26,784 nucleotides of DNA from a virus (IMGVR_UViG_3300025087_000274:1-26784); one strand, 5' to 3'. Positions 1 to 6,992 are shown, numbered from the stretch's first letter. The notes: generated by a model from the letters alone, not told the origin. Numbers and translations are program-made.

Positions 1-201
1 CTTTCTGGATATTATGAAGATGTTAATATGTTGCCATACTACAATAAATATCCAATGACAGAAGAATTATTCGTTCCTATGGACTGGGAGAAGAAACTTT
101 TCTACGCTGAATGTACAGACAATTGGCGAAATGCTCACGATCTAGCAATGTTTCGACTGTTTGATTTACTTCGAAATAAAATTTTAAGTTGGTCTGACTA
201 A
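1..201 (+). CDS. Unknown protein, C-terminal fragment (cut by window edge)
   Basis: An open frame runs from the first base to a TAA at 199-201 and encodes about 66 residues rich in Tyr, Trp, Leu and Asp. The start lies outside the window. The fragment shows no transmembrane segment, cysteine cluster or motif I can name. It reads in the same direction as the small genes that follow, and the next start is only 11 nt downstream behind a good SD (AAGGAG), so it is probably the upstream member of the same operon. Function unknown. Confidence 0.7.
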   Translation, partial: LSGYYEDVNMLPYYNKYPMTEELFVPMDWEKKLFYAECTDNWRNAHDLAMFRLFDLLRNKILSWSD

Positions 202-212
202 AAAGGAGAATT

Positions 213-440
213 ATGGACACCACCAATCATGTTCTGCTCGACTTCATTGCAAGTCATCCGAATAAGTCTCATTTTCGAGTTCGAAACGCTGTAAAAGTTT
301 TGGAAACTGAGATTAGTGAATTGCGTATTTATACTTATAAAAATCGGAGGGAAACTCCGAAAGTTTGTTCTATGATGAATCAGCGAGCAAACTACTTAGA
401 AAAACGATTGAGGGAGGCTTTGAACAATGTTGGTTACTAA
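213..440 (+). CDS. Small unknown phage protein (75 aa)
   Basis: ATG start with SD AAGGAG about 6 nt upstream. The 75-aa product is basic and looks helical, with many Arg, Lys and Glu residues in the second half and no cysteine cluster or membrane segment. Its 3' end overlaps the next gene by 14 nt in a different frame, which suggests translational coupling. I do not recognise the family. Location in an early-type gene block, ahead of replication genes, makes a small regulatory or host-interaction protein possible, but nothing in the sequence shows it. Confidence 0.7.
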   Translation: MDTTNHVLLDFIASHPNKSHFRVRNAVKVLETEISELRIYTYKNRRETPKVCSMMNQRANYLEKRLREALNNVGY

Positions 441-639
441 ATTTATGGAAGAGATGGATGCTGCTTTAAATTATCAGTATCTAAGCCTAGATCAAAGATC
501 AAGAATTAGACGCGTCTTAGAAGACGCTTATCGTTCTGGTTATAAGGATTGTTTTCTGCAAATGAACGGAGAAGATATTTCTGAAGATTTTGCAGAAGAT
601 GATTTGAGCAGGGAAGAAGAAAGAGATTGGGAAGATTAA
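427..639 (+). CDS. Small acidic unknown protein (70 aa)
   Basis: ATG start preceded by GGGAGG inside the upstream gene, so translation is probably coupled. The 70-aa product is helical. Its C-terminal third is strongly acidic: of the last 25 residues more than half are Asp or Glu. The start MLVTKFMEEMDAAL and the following segment look like an amphipathic helix. No known domain is recognised. An acidic small phage protein of this type could be a DNA mimic or host-inhibitor, but this is only a guess from composition. Confidence 0.7.
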   Translation: MLVTKFMEEMDAALNYQYLSLDQRSRIRRVLEDAYRSGYKDCFLQMNGEDISEDFAEDDLSREEERDWED

Positions 640-642
640 ACT

Positions 643-1137
643 ATGAAACATTATTTAGTTAGTTGTGAGGATTCAGAAGAAGCCATTGACCGAGTCCTAG
701 AGATGGATGATTATGGTTTTGAAATCGTTGAAGTTCCAGATGACTTTTACAATCTACACTTCTCTGACAAGAATGATTCTTTGGAAACCATTACCTTACC
801 GAAAATGAAGAACCTTTTTGATCTTGGCTACGGAATTGAAATCGTAATTGATGACAGCGAACATGAAACGTATGCCAAAGTTCTGGATACGGGGTGGACT
901 GTTGTTCTTTGTAATGGATTGAAGTTTTCTGTTTGTGGCATTGATACAGATAAGGAATATTCCGATGTTTATGAAATTGAAATTTCTGGAAAAGATTTTT
1001 TAAGTGAGAATCTTTCTCTGAACACAGATGAAGAAACAGATTTGACACAGAATTTCATATTTTCAGAAGGATTGATTGGAAAAGGCGTTCCTTACGATTT
1101 CAAGATTATCAGAGTAATTTCACCCTTGACAAAATAA
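643..1137 (+). CDS. Unknown acidic protein (164 aa)
   Basis: ATG start 3 nt after the preceding stop; only a weak SD is visible (GGGAAGA), so coupling to the upstream gene is likely. The 164-aa product is acidic and appears mixed alpha/beta, with no signal peptide, no transmembrane helix and no obvious catalytic motif. Its last codons overlap the -35 box of the promoter at 1126, so this gene ends a transcription unit and the next promoter starts inside it. Family not recognised. Confidence 0.75.
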   Translation: MKHYLVSCEDSEEAIDRVLEMDDYGFEIVEVPDDFYNLHFSDKNDSLETITLPKMKNLFDLGYGIEIVIDDSEHETYAKVLDTGWTVVLCNGLKFSVCGIDTDKEYSDVYEIEISGKDFLSENLSLNTDEETDLTQNFIFSEGLIGKGVPYDFKIIRVISPLTK

Positions 1138-1154
1138 GTCTTTTATGGTACAAT
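1126..1154 (+). promoter_or_regulatory. Strong sigma70-type promoter P1
   Basis: Consensus -35 TTGACA (1126-1131), 17-bp spacer, then extended -10 TGGTACAAT with TACAAT at 1149-1154. The spacer ends TTTTATGG, as in the promoters at 7784 and 11312. It sits at the 3' end of the 164-aa gene and directs transcription into the structured leader at 1155-1384. Confidence 0.85.
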
Positions 1155-1384
1155 GATTTTGGAGATTGAGATAACTTCAATATCTTTTTAGGAAAAACTA
1201 ACCCTAGCTACAGTTGTGGTAACGGTCTTGAATCGACAAGATATGGCTTATGGTCGGAGGGTTAGTCTGGTGATCAGATATATTTATACTTTATTTGTTT
1301 GAATTATCATCTGTTCACCAATGCTAGATGTGACGGAAGGTTACGTATTCTAGTCTATCGTAACACAATTTGAAAGGAGTAAAT
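1155..1384 (+). ncRNA. Structured non-coding leader or small RNA
   Basis: About 220 nt without a plausible reading frame lie between promoter P1 and the next gene. Three hairpins can be drawn. H1 pairs 1197-1205 with 1258-1266 (9 bp, ACTAACCCT/AGGGTTAGT) and encloses a smaller hairpin, TCTTG/CAAGA at 1226-1241. H2 pairs 1268-1279 with 1309-1320 (11 bp with one T-T mismatch). H3 pairs CTAGA (1324) with TCTAG (1349-1353) and stacks on GTGAC/GTTAC with a GGAAG loop; an alternative H3 pairs GTTACG with CGTAAC (1340-1364). No U-tract terminator follows, so it may be a 5' leader controlling the gene at 1385 rather than a separate RNA. It does not match a tRNA or any riboswitch core that I can recognise. 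Confidence 0.5.
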
Positions 1385-1747
1385 ATGATTCACGAAAATG
1401 GAAAGATTATTTTTAAGGGCGACAAAGTAATTACCAGATATGGAAATCTTGTATTTGATTTTGAAAATAAGCACAAAGCATATGTGAATTTATCAAAAAA
1501 TATGATGCTTTTATTTTTGATGAATTCCGTCAGCAATCTTCAAGCAGAATGCGCCGGTAAGATTGTATCAAACAAATATGACCTTATTGAACTTGAAAAG
1601 TTAAATCGCATGTGTGTTTACGCTGCGAAATATTTTCATAAAGTTATTCCGAATGAAGCGGTTCTGAATACCCAACAAGTAAGAGTTTGCATTGCCTTTA
1701 TTGAGTGGTTTGATATGTATCGTGAAAACCTACAGGAAGAAGATTGA
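1385..1747 (+). CDS. Unknown protein behind structured leader (120 aa)
   Basis: The ATG at 1385 is chosen over an upstream in-frame TTG at 1370 because the SD AAAGGAG (1374-1380) lies just ahead of it. The 120-aa product starts with a beta-rich segment (IHENGKIIFKGDKVITRYG) and continues with helices, including a hydrophobic MMLLFLMNSV stretch too short and too polar in its surroundings to be a confident membrane segment. Four cysteine or histidine residues are scattered without a zinc-ligand pattern. It is followed at once by the nuclease-like gene at 1749. Function unknown; the long leader suggests its expression is controlled. Confidence 0.7.
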   Translation: MIHENGKIIFKGDKVITRYGNLVFDFENKHKAYVNLSKNMMLLFLMNSVSNLQAECAGKIVSNKYDLIELEKLNRMCVYAAKYFHKVIPNEAVLNTQQVRVCIAFIEWFDMYRENLQEED

Positions 1748-1748
1748 T

Positions 1749-2228
1749 ATGAGTTCTTTCGCTAAAAAACTCAGAGAAGGCAGAGTTTGGGAAACTAAAT
1801 TCGCAGAAAGATTACAGGCGAAAGGAATATCCTGTGAAGTTTTTCAGGACGAAAACGGAACTCAATGTGTAAAAGTTGAAGACAAAGATTGCGCCTGTCC
1901 AGATATTGTGGTTTACAACAATGGACAAGAAGTTATTCTTAGAATTGAAGTAAAAACACTACAGAAACTCTATGATGGATTTGGTGTAACCATTCCCGTA
2001 ACGCACTTTGAGGATTATATTACAATACAGAAATCAGATAAGATACCAGTCAGAATTGTATTCTACATCATTGGTTTAAAAGAATGGTATTGGAACACTT
2101 TAGATAATTTGAATGAGAGTAAGTCTAGCTTAGGAAAAGCATATTTTCCAGGCGATAAGAGAGAACACTATGTTTGGCGCGTTGAATATCTCGAAACTGA
2201 CTTTTCTTCTTTCTATTCCGAAACCTGA
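1749..2228 (+). CDS. PD-(D/E)XK-type nuclease-like protein, copy 1
   Basis: The ATG at 1749 is preferred because it immediately follows the stop of the previous gene and has AGGAAGA upstream; the frame is open further upstream only inside that gene. The 159-aa product has the order helix-rich N-terminus (about residues 1-25), a beta strand, CPDIVV (near residue 50) and RIEVKTL (near 68), then a long segment ending in a WYWNTLDNL motif. The PD...EVK pair fits the catalytic core of the PD-(D/E)XK superfamily (Holliday junction resolvases, restriction-type enzymes), with Asp and Glu-x-Lys as metal and catalytic residues. It is clearly paralogous to the product at 14800-15315, which keeps the same CPD, EVK and Asn/Asp-Leu positions. 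Target and biological role are not shown; a recombination, resolvase or DNA-degradation role is inferred. Confidence 0.6.
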   Translation: MSSFAKKLREGRVWETKFAERLQAKGISCEVFQDENGTQCVKVEDKDCACPDIVVYNNGQEVILRIEVKTLQKLYDGFGVTIPVTHFEDYITIQKSDKIPVRIVFYIIGLKEWYWNTLDNLNESKSSLGKAYFPGDKREHYVWRVEYLETDFSSFYSET

Positions 2229-2299
2229 TAGTTTTTGATAGTGAAATCACCCTTGACTTTTATACTTGTTTTGATTTGAAAAGAGTATAAATATAAAAC

Positions 2300-2381
2300 C
2301 GGGAAGTGCTGGAATTGGCAGACAGGCATGACTTAGAATCATGCGTCGAAAGGCATAAGGGTTCGACCCCCTTCTTCTCGA
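2300..2381 (+). tRNA. tRNA-Leu(UAG)
   Basis: The 82-nt sequence folds as a class II tRNA. Acceptor CGGGAAG/CTTCTCG includes one G-T pair. The D-loop contains AATTGG, and the anticodon stem CATGA/TCATG carries loop CTTAGAA (anticodon UAG). A variable arm GTC-GAAA-GGC and T arm AAGGG-TTCGACC-CCCTT complete it. The 3' CCA is not encoded. Confidence 0.9.
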
Positions 2382-2398
2382 CTGGGCAAAACTGACCC

Positions 2399-2427
2399 TT
2401 GACAGGATTTTGAAAGTGTGATAGAAT
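2399..2427 (+). promoter_or_regulatory. Strong sigma70-type promoter P2 (tRNA/hsp20 unit)
   Basis: CCC followed by -35 TTGACA (2399-2404), 17-bp spacer and extended -10 TGATAGAAT (TAGAAT 2422-2427). It lies between the tRNA-Leu and the next tRNA, so it likely drives that tRNA, the Hsp20-like gene and downstream tRNAs. Confidence 0.8.
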
Positions 2428-2442
2428 TAGGAAAGTTAGATC

Positions 2443-2539
2443 GGGTGTATAGCTTAAATTCAGGTGAAAGCCTCTCTCTTATAAGGAGAAGACCCTCGCA
2501 AGGCACTAAATAGTAAAGGTTCGAATCCTTTTACACCCA
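2443..2539 (+). tRNA. tRNA-like gene, probable Ile(UAU), with oversized variable region
   Basis: Acceptor GGGTGTA/TACACCC is perfect. D arm is GCTT-12 nt-AAGC with GG in the loop. Anticodon stem TCTCT/GGAGA (one G-T) holds loop CTTATAA, so the anticodon reads UAU (codon AUA). T arm AAAGG-TTCGAAT-CCTTT is canonical. The total is 97 nt because about 25 nt lie between the anticodon and T stems, with two tiny hairpins (CCT/AGG, ACT/AGT). Isoleucine tRNAs normally have a 5-nt variable loop, so identity is less certain than the fold. Confidence 0.65.
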
Positions 2540-2585
2540 CTACGGAATAGAGGAACAATAATTTATAATTTTGGAGGAAAATGAT

Positions 2586-2948
2586 ATGACTACACTTTAC
2601 GATTTTTTCACTTCTGATAGTTATTGGTTCCGTCGCCCCTTTCACGAAAGTCGGGGGTATCAGACAATCGAAAAAGATGGCAAATTGCTGGTGGTTATGA
2701 ATGCTCTTGGTGTCAATAAGGAAGATGTCAATATTGATGTTGATGCAACCGACAATCCAAACATTCAACTATTGAAGGTTTCTGCTTCTACTAAAAATGA
2801 GAGTTTGGACAAATTATTTCAGTTCTCTACTTCATTTTATGTGAAGTCTTTGAGAGAAGTAGAATGGTTCTTGGAGAATGGTCTACTTACTGTTGAATTG
2901 ACTTTCAATGAGCCTGTAAAGCCTTCTGTGAAGGTTATTAGCAAATAG
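2586..2948 (+). CDS. Hsp20/alpha-crystallin-like small heat-shock protein
   Basis: The ATG at 2586 is chosen because GGAGG (2573-2577) lies 8 nt upstream; the in-frame TTG at 2571 overlaps that SD. The 120-aa product has the Hsp20 pattern: N-terminal aromatic segment, then a beta domain with ALGVNKEDVNIDVD (near residue 40) and a C-terminal WFLENGLLTVEL motif (near 100), equivalent to the conserved ENGVLTV strand of alpha-crystallin domains. Known members are ATP-independent holdases; phage versions (for example in cyanophages) are thought to assist virion or replication protein folding. The gene lies between two tRNA genes and shares their transcript. It is short at the C-terminus and lacks a clear IxI tail motif. 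Confidence 0.7.
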   Translation: MTTLYDFFTSDSYWFRRPFHESRGYQTIEKDGKLLVVMNALGVNKEDVNIDVDATDNPNIQLLKVSASTKNESLDKLFQFSTSFYVKSLREVEWFLENGLLTVELTFNEPVKPSVKVISK

Positions 2949-2979
2949 TTTATTTCATTCCTCTATTCCGTAAAAATAT

Positions 2980-3052
2980 TCCCAGGTAGCTCAATGGTAG
3001 AGCAATCGGCTGTTAACTGATTGGTTTTTAGGTTCAAGTCCTAATCTGGGAG
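2980..3052 (+). tRNA. tRNA-Asn(GUU)
   Basis: Acceptor TCCCAGG/TCTGGGA (one G-T), D stem GCTC/GAGC, anticodon stem ATCGG/CTGAT with loop CTGTTAA (anticodon GUU), and T arm TTAGG-TTCAAGT-CCTAA form a normal 73-nt tRNA. CCA is not encoded. Confidence 0.92.
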
Positions 3053-3058
3053 CCTTAT

Positions 3059-3132
3059 GCACTCGTAGCTCAATTGGAGGAGCAGTGGCCTTCTAAGCCA
3101 AAGGTATGCAGGATCGTCCCCTGTCGAGTGCG
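3059..3132 (+). tRNA. tRNA-Arg(UCU) with non-canonical T loop
   Basis: Acceptor GCACTCG/CGAGTGC is perfect, D stem GCTC/GAGC is normal, and anticodon loop CTTCTAA gives anticodon UCU (codon AGA). The anticodon stem has 4 bp plus a G-A apposition. T stem GCAGG/CCTGT closes a loop ATCGTCC instead of the usual TTCRANY. It is 6 nt downstream of tRNA-Asn, so both are probably co-transcribed. CCA is not encoded. Confidence 0.8.
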
Positions 3133-3176
3133 CTAGTACGAAAAACAACACACTACAGAAAGGAAAACAATGAAAA

Positions 3177-3512
3177 ATGAGAAACAAAATTGTTATTTTA
3201 TTATCTGGCCCTCCAAAGGCCGAAAAACAACTAGATAGGCTTCTTTCAGAAAAGGGTCTGAAAATTTGGAATTGCAGACCGAAAGGCTTCAGTTCCTATG
3301 AATATGCCGAAAAGCAAATTCATAAATTTGAAGAAGATGAATTAATTGAACTAATGTTAATTCATGTTGGCCGAAGAACAAAATTGGCAAGAGAACTAAA
3401 AGACGATTTTGGTTTGATTCATTTTGGAATGGGGGTTAATGAAGGTGCTGATATTGTTTGTGATCCAGAAATGGTTATTCAGAAAATTTCAATTCTTAAA
3501 GGAGAAAATTAA
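3177..3512 (+). CDS. Unknown protein with degenerate P-loop-like start (111 aa)
   Basis: The first strand-loop, IVILLSGPPKAEKQLDRLL (residues 5-23), resembles a nucleoside-kinase P-loop, but the GxxxxGK(S/T) signature is not intact, so ATP binding is doubtful. The rest is alpha/beta with a GMGVNEGADIV segment near residue 82. The start is not fully settled: the SD AAAGGA is better spaced for an ATG at 3170, but that frame closes after 22 codons, while the ATG at 3177 opens a 111-aa frame that runs exactly into the ATPase gene at 3513. It may be a nucleotide-metabolism or recombination accessory protein; this is inferred from position only. Confidence 0.65.
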   Translation: MRNKIVILLSGPPKAEKQLDRLLSEKGLKIWNCRPKGFSSYEYAEKQIHKFEEDELIELMLIHVGRRTKLARELKDDFGLIHFGMGVNEGADIVCDPEMVIQKISILKGEN

Positions 3513-4532
3513 ATGGCATTAGAACTTAAAAAGGCTCAACGTAGTCGGGCGTATTTGCGTCTAGGTATGTCTGCGCCTAGTGGTGGGGGTAAAACTCTCG
3601 GCTCTCTGTTGATTGCTTACGGTCTTCTAAAACAGAAGTACCCCAAACTTTCTTCGGAAGAACTTTGGGAAAAAGTGGCGATTATTGATACCGAAAACGG
3701 CAGCGGTGAACTCTATGTAAACAAGGTTGTAGATGATCTTCGGATTGGCGAATACAATGTTGTTACTTTGACCCAACCCTTTACCGCAGAAAAATATGTT
3801 TCAGCAATTGAACTATGCCAGGAAAACTTCATTGAAGTTTGTATTATTGATAGCACTACGCATCTTTGGGCTGGTCAGGGCGGTTTACTGGAACAGCAAG
3901 GTACTGCCACTAAGAAGAGTGGGAACAGCTATACCGCTTGGCGTGAAGTTACCCCAATGCACAATCGTTTTGTGGATGTTATGTTGCAATCAAAAATGCA
4001 CATTATTGCAACCATGCGTTCTAAGACAGAATATGTTCAAGAAAAGAACGACCAGGGTAAGACCATTGTAAAGAAACTCGGTATGAACCCAGTTCAACGA
4101 GATGGGATGGAATTCGAGTTTACTACTTTTTTGGACATTGATAGTGAACATACCGCTTTTGGCAGCAAGGATCGCACCTCTATTTTCGATCAAAAATATG
4201 TGAAGATTACACCTCAAGTTGGCAAAGACTTGATGAAGTGGTTGGATGAAGCTGTAGATACTGAAAAACAGGTCGTTGCCACAAAGAAAAGTGATGAAGA
4301 ACGGCGAGAAGAAGAAGAAAAAAGTCTAAAGGATTTGCAAGAAAAAGCGATTAGTCTCATCAAGGAGCTTGGCGGTTCAAAGAATGATGAATTGATGAAG
4401 ACTGTAAAATCCCATGTTGGAGAATCGGGTAATCCCAATAAGATCAAGTCCGTTGAAACTCTAAACAATCTAATTGTTGCTTTGGAAGTTTTGGTTTCAA
4501 ATAAGGTTTCGAATAAAAAGGAAAAGGAATAA
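3513..4532 (+). CDS. Sak4-like RecA-fold ATPase (single-strand annealing/recombination)
   Basis: ATG with SD AAAGGAG (about 7 nt upstream), starting directly after the previous stop. The 339-aa product has a Walker A APSGGGKT near residues 21-28, a VAIIDTENGSGE strand (near 54) and a Walker B-type VCIIDSTTHLW (near 110), then a RecA-like core with MHIIATMRSKTEY (near 165). A lysine- and glutamate-rich C-terminal tail (about 250-339) follows. This matches phage RecA-fold ATPases of the Sak4 type, which bind ssDNA and anneal strands together with a phage SSB. The next gene (4 nt away) encodes an SSB-like protein, supporting this. The exact subfamily cannot be fixed without a profile search. Confidence 0.7.
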   Translation: MALELKKAQRSRAYLRLGMSAPSGGGKTLGSLLIAYGLLKQKYPKLSSEELWEKVAIIDTENGSGELYVNKVVDDLRIGEYNVVTLTQPFTAEKYVSAIELCQENFIEVCIIDSTTHLWAGQGGLLEQQGTATKKSGNSYTAWREVTPMHNRFVDVMLQSKMHIIATMRSKTEYVQEKNDQGKTIVKKLGMNPVQRDGMEFEFTTFLDIDSEHTAFGSKDRTSIFDQKYVKITPQVGKDLMKWLDEAVDTEKQVVATKKSDEERREEEEKSLKDLQEKAISLIKELGGSKNDELMKTVKSHVGESGNPNKIKSVETLNNLIVALEVLVSNKVSNKKEKE

Positions 4533-4535
4533 ACT

Positions 4536-4979
4536 ATGTCTCTAAATATTGCCGATGGTCAGCGAGTTCGTGTTTGGGGCGTCTTTGAAGATAAGGGAAA
4601 ATTCGCAGTTGTAAAACTTGGTTCCTCCCGTAAAGATAAGAAAAGCGAAGAATATGTTGCTAGTGATTGGCTTGCAAATTTTGTTGGTAAAGCCTACGAA
4701 AAACTTCAGGATTTAGAAATTCCTGATAAGGGCGGCGTTACCATCTTTTTGAAGGGTGCAACTTTCGCTAAAGAAAAGTATACCGATAAGAACGGCGATG
4801 TTCAATACGCAAAGACTCCGAAATTCACGGTTTTCAATTTCTCAGAAAGCGAAGATGAACCTGCGGAATCTTCTAAGAAATCTTCCGCAAAGAAGACTTC
4901 GCATCCTAAGTTTGAGCAGGATGATGACGAGCCATTTTCCAATGAGGTTGAAGATAAGGAAGAAGAACTTCCGTTCTAA
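4536..4979 (+). CDS. Single-stranded DNA-binding protein (SSB-like), copy 1
   Basis: ATG with AAAGGAA upstream, 3 nt after the ATPase gene. The 147-aa product has an OB-fold-like N-terminal region of about 105 residues (strands around VRVWGVF, FAVVKL and VTIFLKGATF). It is followed by a Ser/Lys/Asp-rich linker and an acidic tip ending EEELPF. Bacterial SSBs end in a similar acidic tip with a terminal Pro-Phe, which docks partner proteins such as primase, nucleases and recombinases. A paralogue with the same VVKL core and a terminal DIPF tip, broken by a frameshift, lies at 13976-14346. Role: coating ssDNA during replication and with the Sak4-like ATPase. Confidence 0.75.
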   Translation: MSLNIADGQRVRVWGVFEDKGKFAVVKLGSSRKDKKSEEYVASDWLANFVGKAYEKLQDLEIPDKGGVTIFLKGATFAKEKYTDKNGDVQYAKTPKFTVFNFSESEDEPAESSKKSSAKKTSHPKFEQDDDEPFSNEVEDKEEELPF

Positions 4980-5004
4980 CTCACAAGAAAAATAACTGGT
5001 AAAA

Positions 5005-5036
5005 TAGGCCGAAGGGATTCGTTTTCCTTCGGCCTA
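5005..5036 (+). terminator. Strong hairpin, possible terminator or processing site
   Basis: An 11-bp perfect stem, TAGGCCGAAGG (5005-5015) with CCTTCGGCCTA (5026-5036), encloses a 10-nt loop. It lies in the 66-nt gap after the SSB gene. No U-tract follows (AATATT), so it may be a weak terminator or an RNA-stability hairpin between the SSB and primase-helicase genes. Confidence 0.6.
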
Positions 5037-5069
5037 AATATTAGAATGAGAGGTAATAAAGGTGAAAAT

Positions 5070-6992
5070 ATGCTGATCCCAAAAGAATTACTTATTGAAG
5101 CTAAAGAAAAATATGGAGAAAAAGCGGCAACCTTGATTGCCAAAGATTTAGAGATTGAAGGATGGGACGAACTTTCCATGAAGGGTTGTTGCCCATTTCA
5201 TCGAGAAAATACGCCTAGTTTTATTTGGAGCAATAAAGATTTTGCTTTCAAATGTTTTTCTTGTGGAAAGAGATATGGCATTTTAGATCATTATATTGGA
5301 TTTTATAAATTGTCATTTATCTCTGCCGCAGAAAGACTGTTGAGTGAAGAAGGAATTAAGTTTTCTTTCTCTGAAAAGGGATTGAAAACAGACAAGGATT
5401 ATAAATATCCGAAATATGACTTTTCTGAAGATAGATCAAAGGTTGAGGAATATTGGAAAATTCGTGGAATTTCTAAAGAAACTCTCGATTACTTAGACGT
5501 TCAACAAGACTCTCGCGGAAACACCGTTTTAAATTATTATGACACCGGGGATGTTTTAACGATGGTTAAATATCGACCATCCAGAAAGGTAAACAAAGGA
5601 GAGGATAAGTTTTGGGCGCAAAAAGACGCCTCTACTAAAAATATTTTATACAATATGAATCGCATTAATCCAGAGAAGCCTCTCTGTATTTGTGAAGGCG
5701 AAGGTGATCTGATTTCAATTATCGAATCTGGCTACCTGAACGCAGTCTCCGTTCCGTTTGGGGCAGGAAATTACAAATGGATTGAGGAAAATTTTGATTG
5801 GTTGGAACAGTTCTCGGAAATCATTGTTTGGTCAGATAACGATAAACCTGGATTGGACATGCGAAGAGAAGTAACTTCTCGGCTTGGGGCTTGGAGAACG
5901 AAATATGTTGATCTTCCCCTTCAAATTGATAGTGGGGAAAGACTGATTCGAGTGAAAGATGCCAACGAAGTTTTATATAACTTTGGCAAAGAAAAAGTTC
6001 TTGAGTTTATCGCAAACGCACAGCAAGTAGACGTACAGAACGTTGTTGATTTGAATGACGTAGAGGATTTTGATATCGAAAGTTCACCGGGATTGTTCAC
6101 TGGAATCAGCGGATTGGATGACATGCTTTATAAATTTGTTTTTGGAAGCGTAGTTCTAATAACTGGTCGGCCAGGAGCGGGAAAATCGTCTTTATTAAAT
6201 CAACTTTTTGTTTTGCAGCCACTAGATCAAGGCCAAGATGTCTTTATTTTCTCAGGAGAAATGCCTAAACCAATCCTTCGCTCTTGGATTTATTGCCAGG
6301 CTGCTGGTAGAGAGAATATTTCCATGAAAAACAATCATATCAGATCGGTAAAACCTGTAGTAAAAGCAAAGATTAAAGATTGGGCAAAAGGAAGAATCTG
6401 GGCATATGACAACGAAGACGATAATTCCCTCGTTAGTATTCTGAATCGAGCGGAAACGGTTGTTCGCAGATTTGGAGTGAAAGTTGTCATTTTTGATAAT
6501 CTTACAACCATCGGGATAGACGGAACAAATGATACTAACACTTGGCAAAAACAAAAAGAATTGATTATTAAATTGAAGGGTTTTGCCGCCAAATTCAACG
6601 TTTTAGTGGTATTAGTCAGCCACCCAAAAAAACCCGGAATTGGATCGGACAACAGACTTAATTTGTATGACATTGCTGGCTCTAGTGACATCGGAAACCT
6701 TTCTCAGTACGCGATTGCGGTACATAGATATTCAGATGAAGAAAAAAGGGGTAGGCCCGGTAAAAAAGGAGGAGAACCAATCGAGCATGACCAAAGAATC
6801 TCAATCATCAAGAATCGATACACCGGAACTTTGGGAAGCGTTAATGTATATTTTGATGTTCCGTCTCTTAGGTTTTATACTGATCCCCAAGAACTTTGGA
6901 AGAGATATGCTTGGAACACGGATGATTCGCCATTGAGAACAGATGATCCAAACGTTCATATAGAAGAACCGGAATGGGCAGAGGATGAATAA
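5070..6992 (+). CDS. T7 gp4-type primase-helicase
   Basis: The ATG at 5070 has AAAGGTG 6 nt upstream; the in-frame ATG at 5046 has no SD. The 640-aa protein has a CHC2 zinc finger (C41, H44, C62, C65), which recognises template in DnaG-type primases. A TOPRIM domain follows, with E209 in ICEGEGD and D256/D258 in WSDND. The C-terminal half is a DnaB/RecA-fold helicase: GITxG-like entry, Walker A GRPGAGKS at about 366-373, Walker B VVIFDN near 472-477, and LVSHPKKP near 514. The order zinc finger, primase, helicase is that of T7 gp4, where the protein unwinds the fork and makes primers for the lagging strand. It is followed 2 nt later by the nuclease gene. Confidence 0.92.
   Translation: MLIPKELLIEAKEKYGEKAATLIAKDLEIEGWDELSMKGCCPFHRENTPSFIWSNKDFAFKCFSCGKRYGILDHYIGFYKLSFISAAERLLSEEGIKFSFSEKGLKTDKDYKYPKYDFSEDRSKVEEYWKIRGISKETLDYLDVQQDSRGNTVLNYYDTGDVLTMVKYRPSRKVNKGEDKFWAQKDASTKNILYNMNRINPEKPLCICEGEGDLISIIESGYLNAVSVPFGAGNYKWIEENFDWLEQFSEIIVWSDNDKPGLDMRREVTSRLGAWRTKYVDLPLQIDSGERLIRVKDANEVLYNFGKEKVLEFIANAQQVDVQNVVDLNDVEDFDIESSPGLFTGISGLDDMLYKFVFGSVVLITGRPGAGKSSLLNQLFVLQPLDQGQDVFIFSGEMPKPILRSWIYCQAAGRENISMKNNHIRSVKPVVKAKIKDWAKGRIWAYDNEDDNSLVSILNRAETVVRRFGVKVVIFDNLTTIGIDGTNDTNTWQKQKELIIKLKGFAAKFNVLVVLVSHPKKPGIGSDNRLNLYDIAGSSDIGNLSQYAIAVHRYSDEEKRGRPGKKGGEPIEHDQRISIIKNRYTGTLGSVNVYFDVPSLRFYTDPQELWKRYAWNTDDSPLRTDDPNVHIEEPEWAEDE

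Noticed and set aside
791-1048. Minus-strand frames across the plus-strand genes (for example 791-1048, 8790-9170, 18136-18666) and plus-strand frames across the tail genes.
   Set aside because: They are antisense to well-supported genes, lack SD sequences and have low-complexity or unnatural composition.
1197-1266. The 70-nt H1 element looked like a possible tRNA because ACTAACC pairs with GGTTAGT.
   Set aside because: No D or T arm can be drawn, and the inner hairpin loop is 6 nt, so the tRNA model fails.
1268-1320. Self-cleaving hammerhead core because of CTGGTGA.
   Set aside because: The CUGAUGA and GAAA core parts are not present in the right positions.
2253-2298. CCCTTGACT as the -35 of another strong promoter before tRNA-Leu.
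   Set aside because: At 17 bp the -10 would be TTGAAA, a poor match; the TATAAAT further on is too far. Only the -35 resemblance remains.
2300-3132. A CRISPR-like or attachment-site interpretation of the tRNA cluster.
   Set aside because: No evenly spaced identical repeats occur, and no integrase gene or duplicated tRNA end is present in the window.
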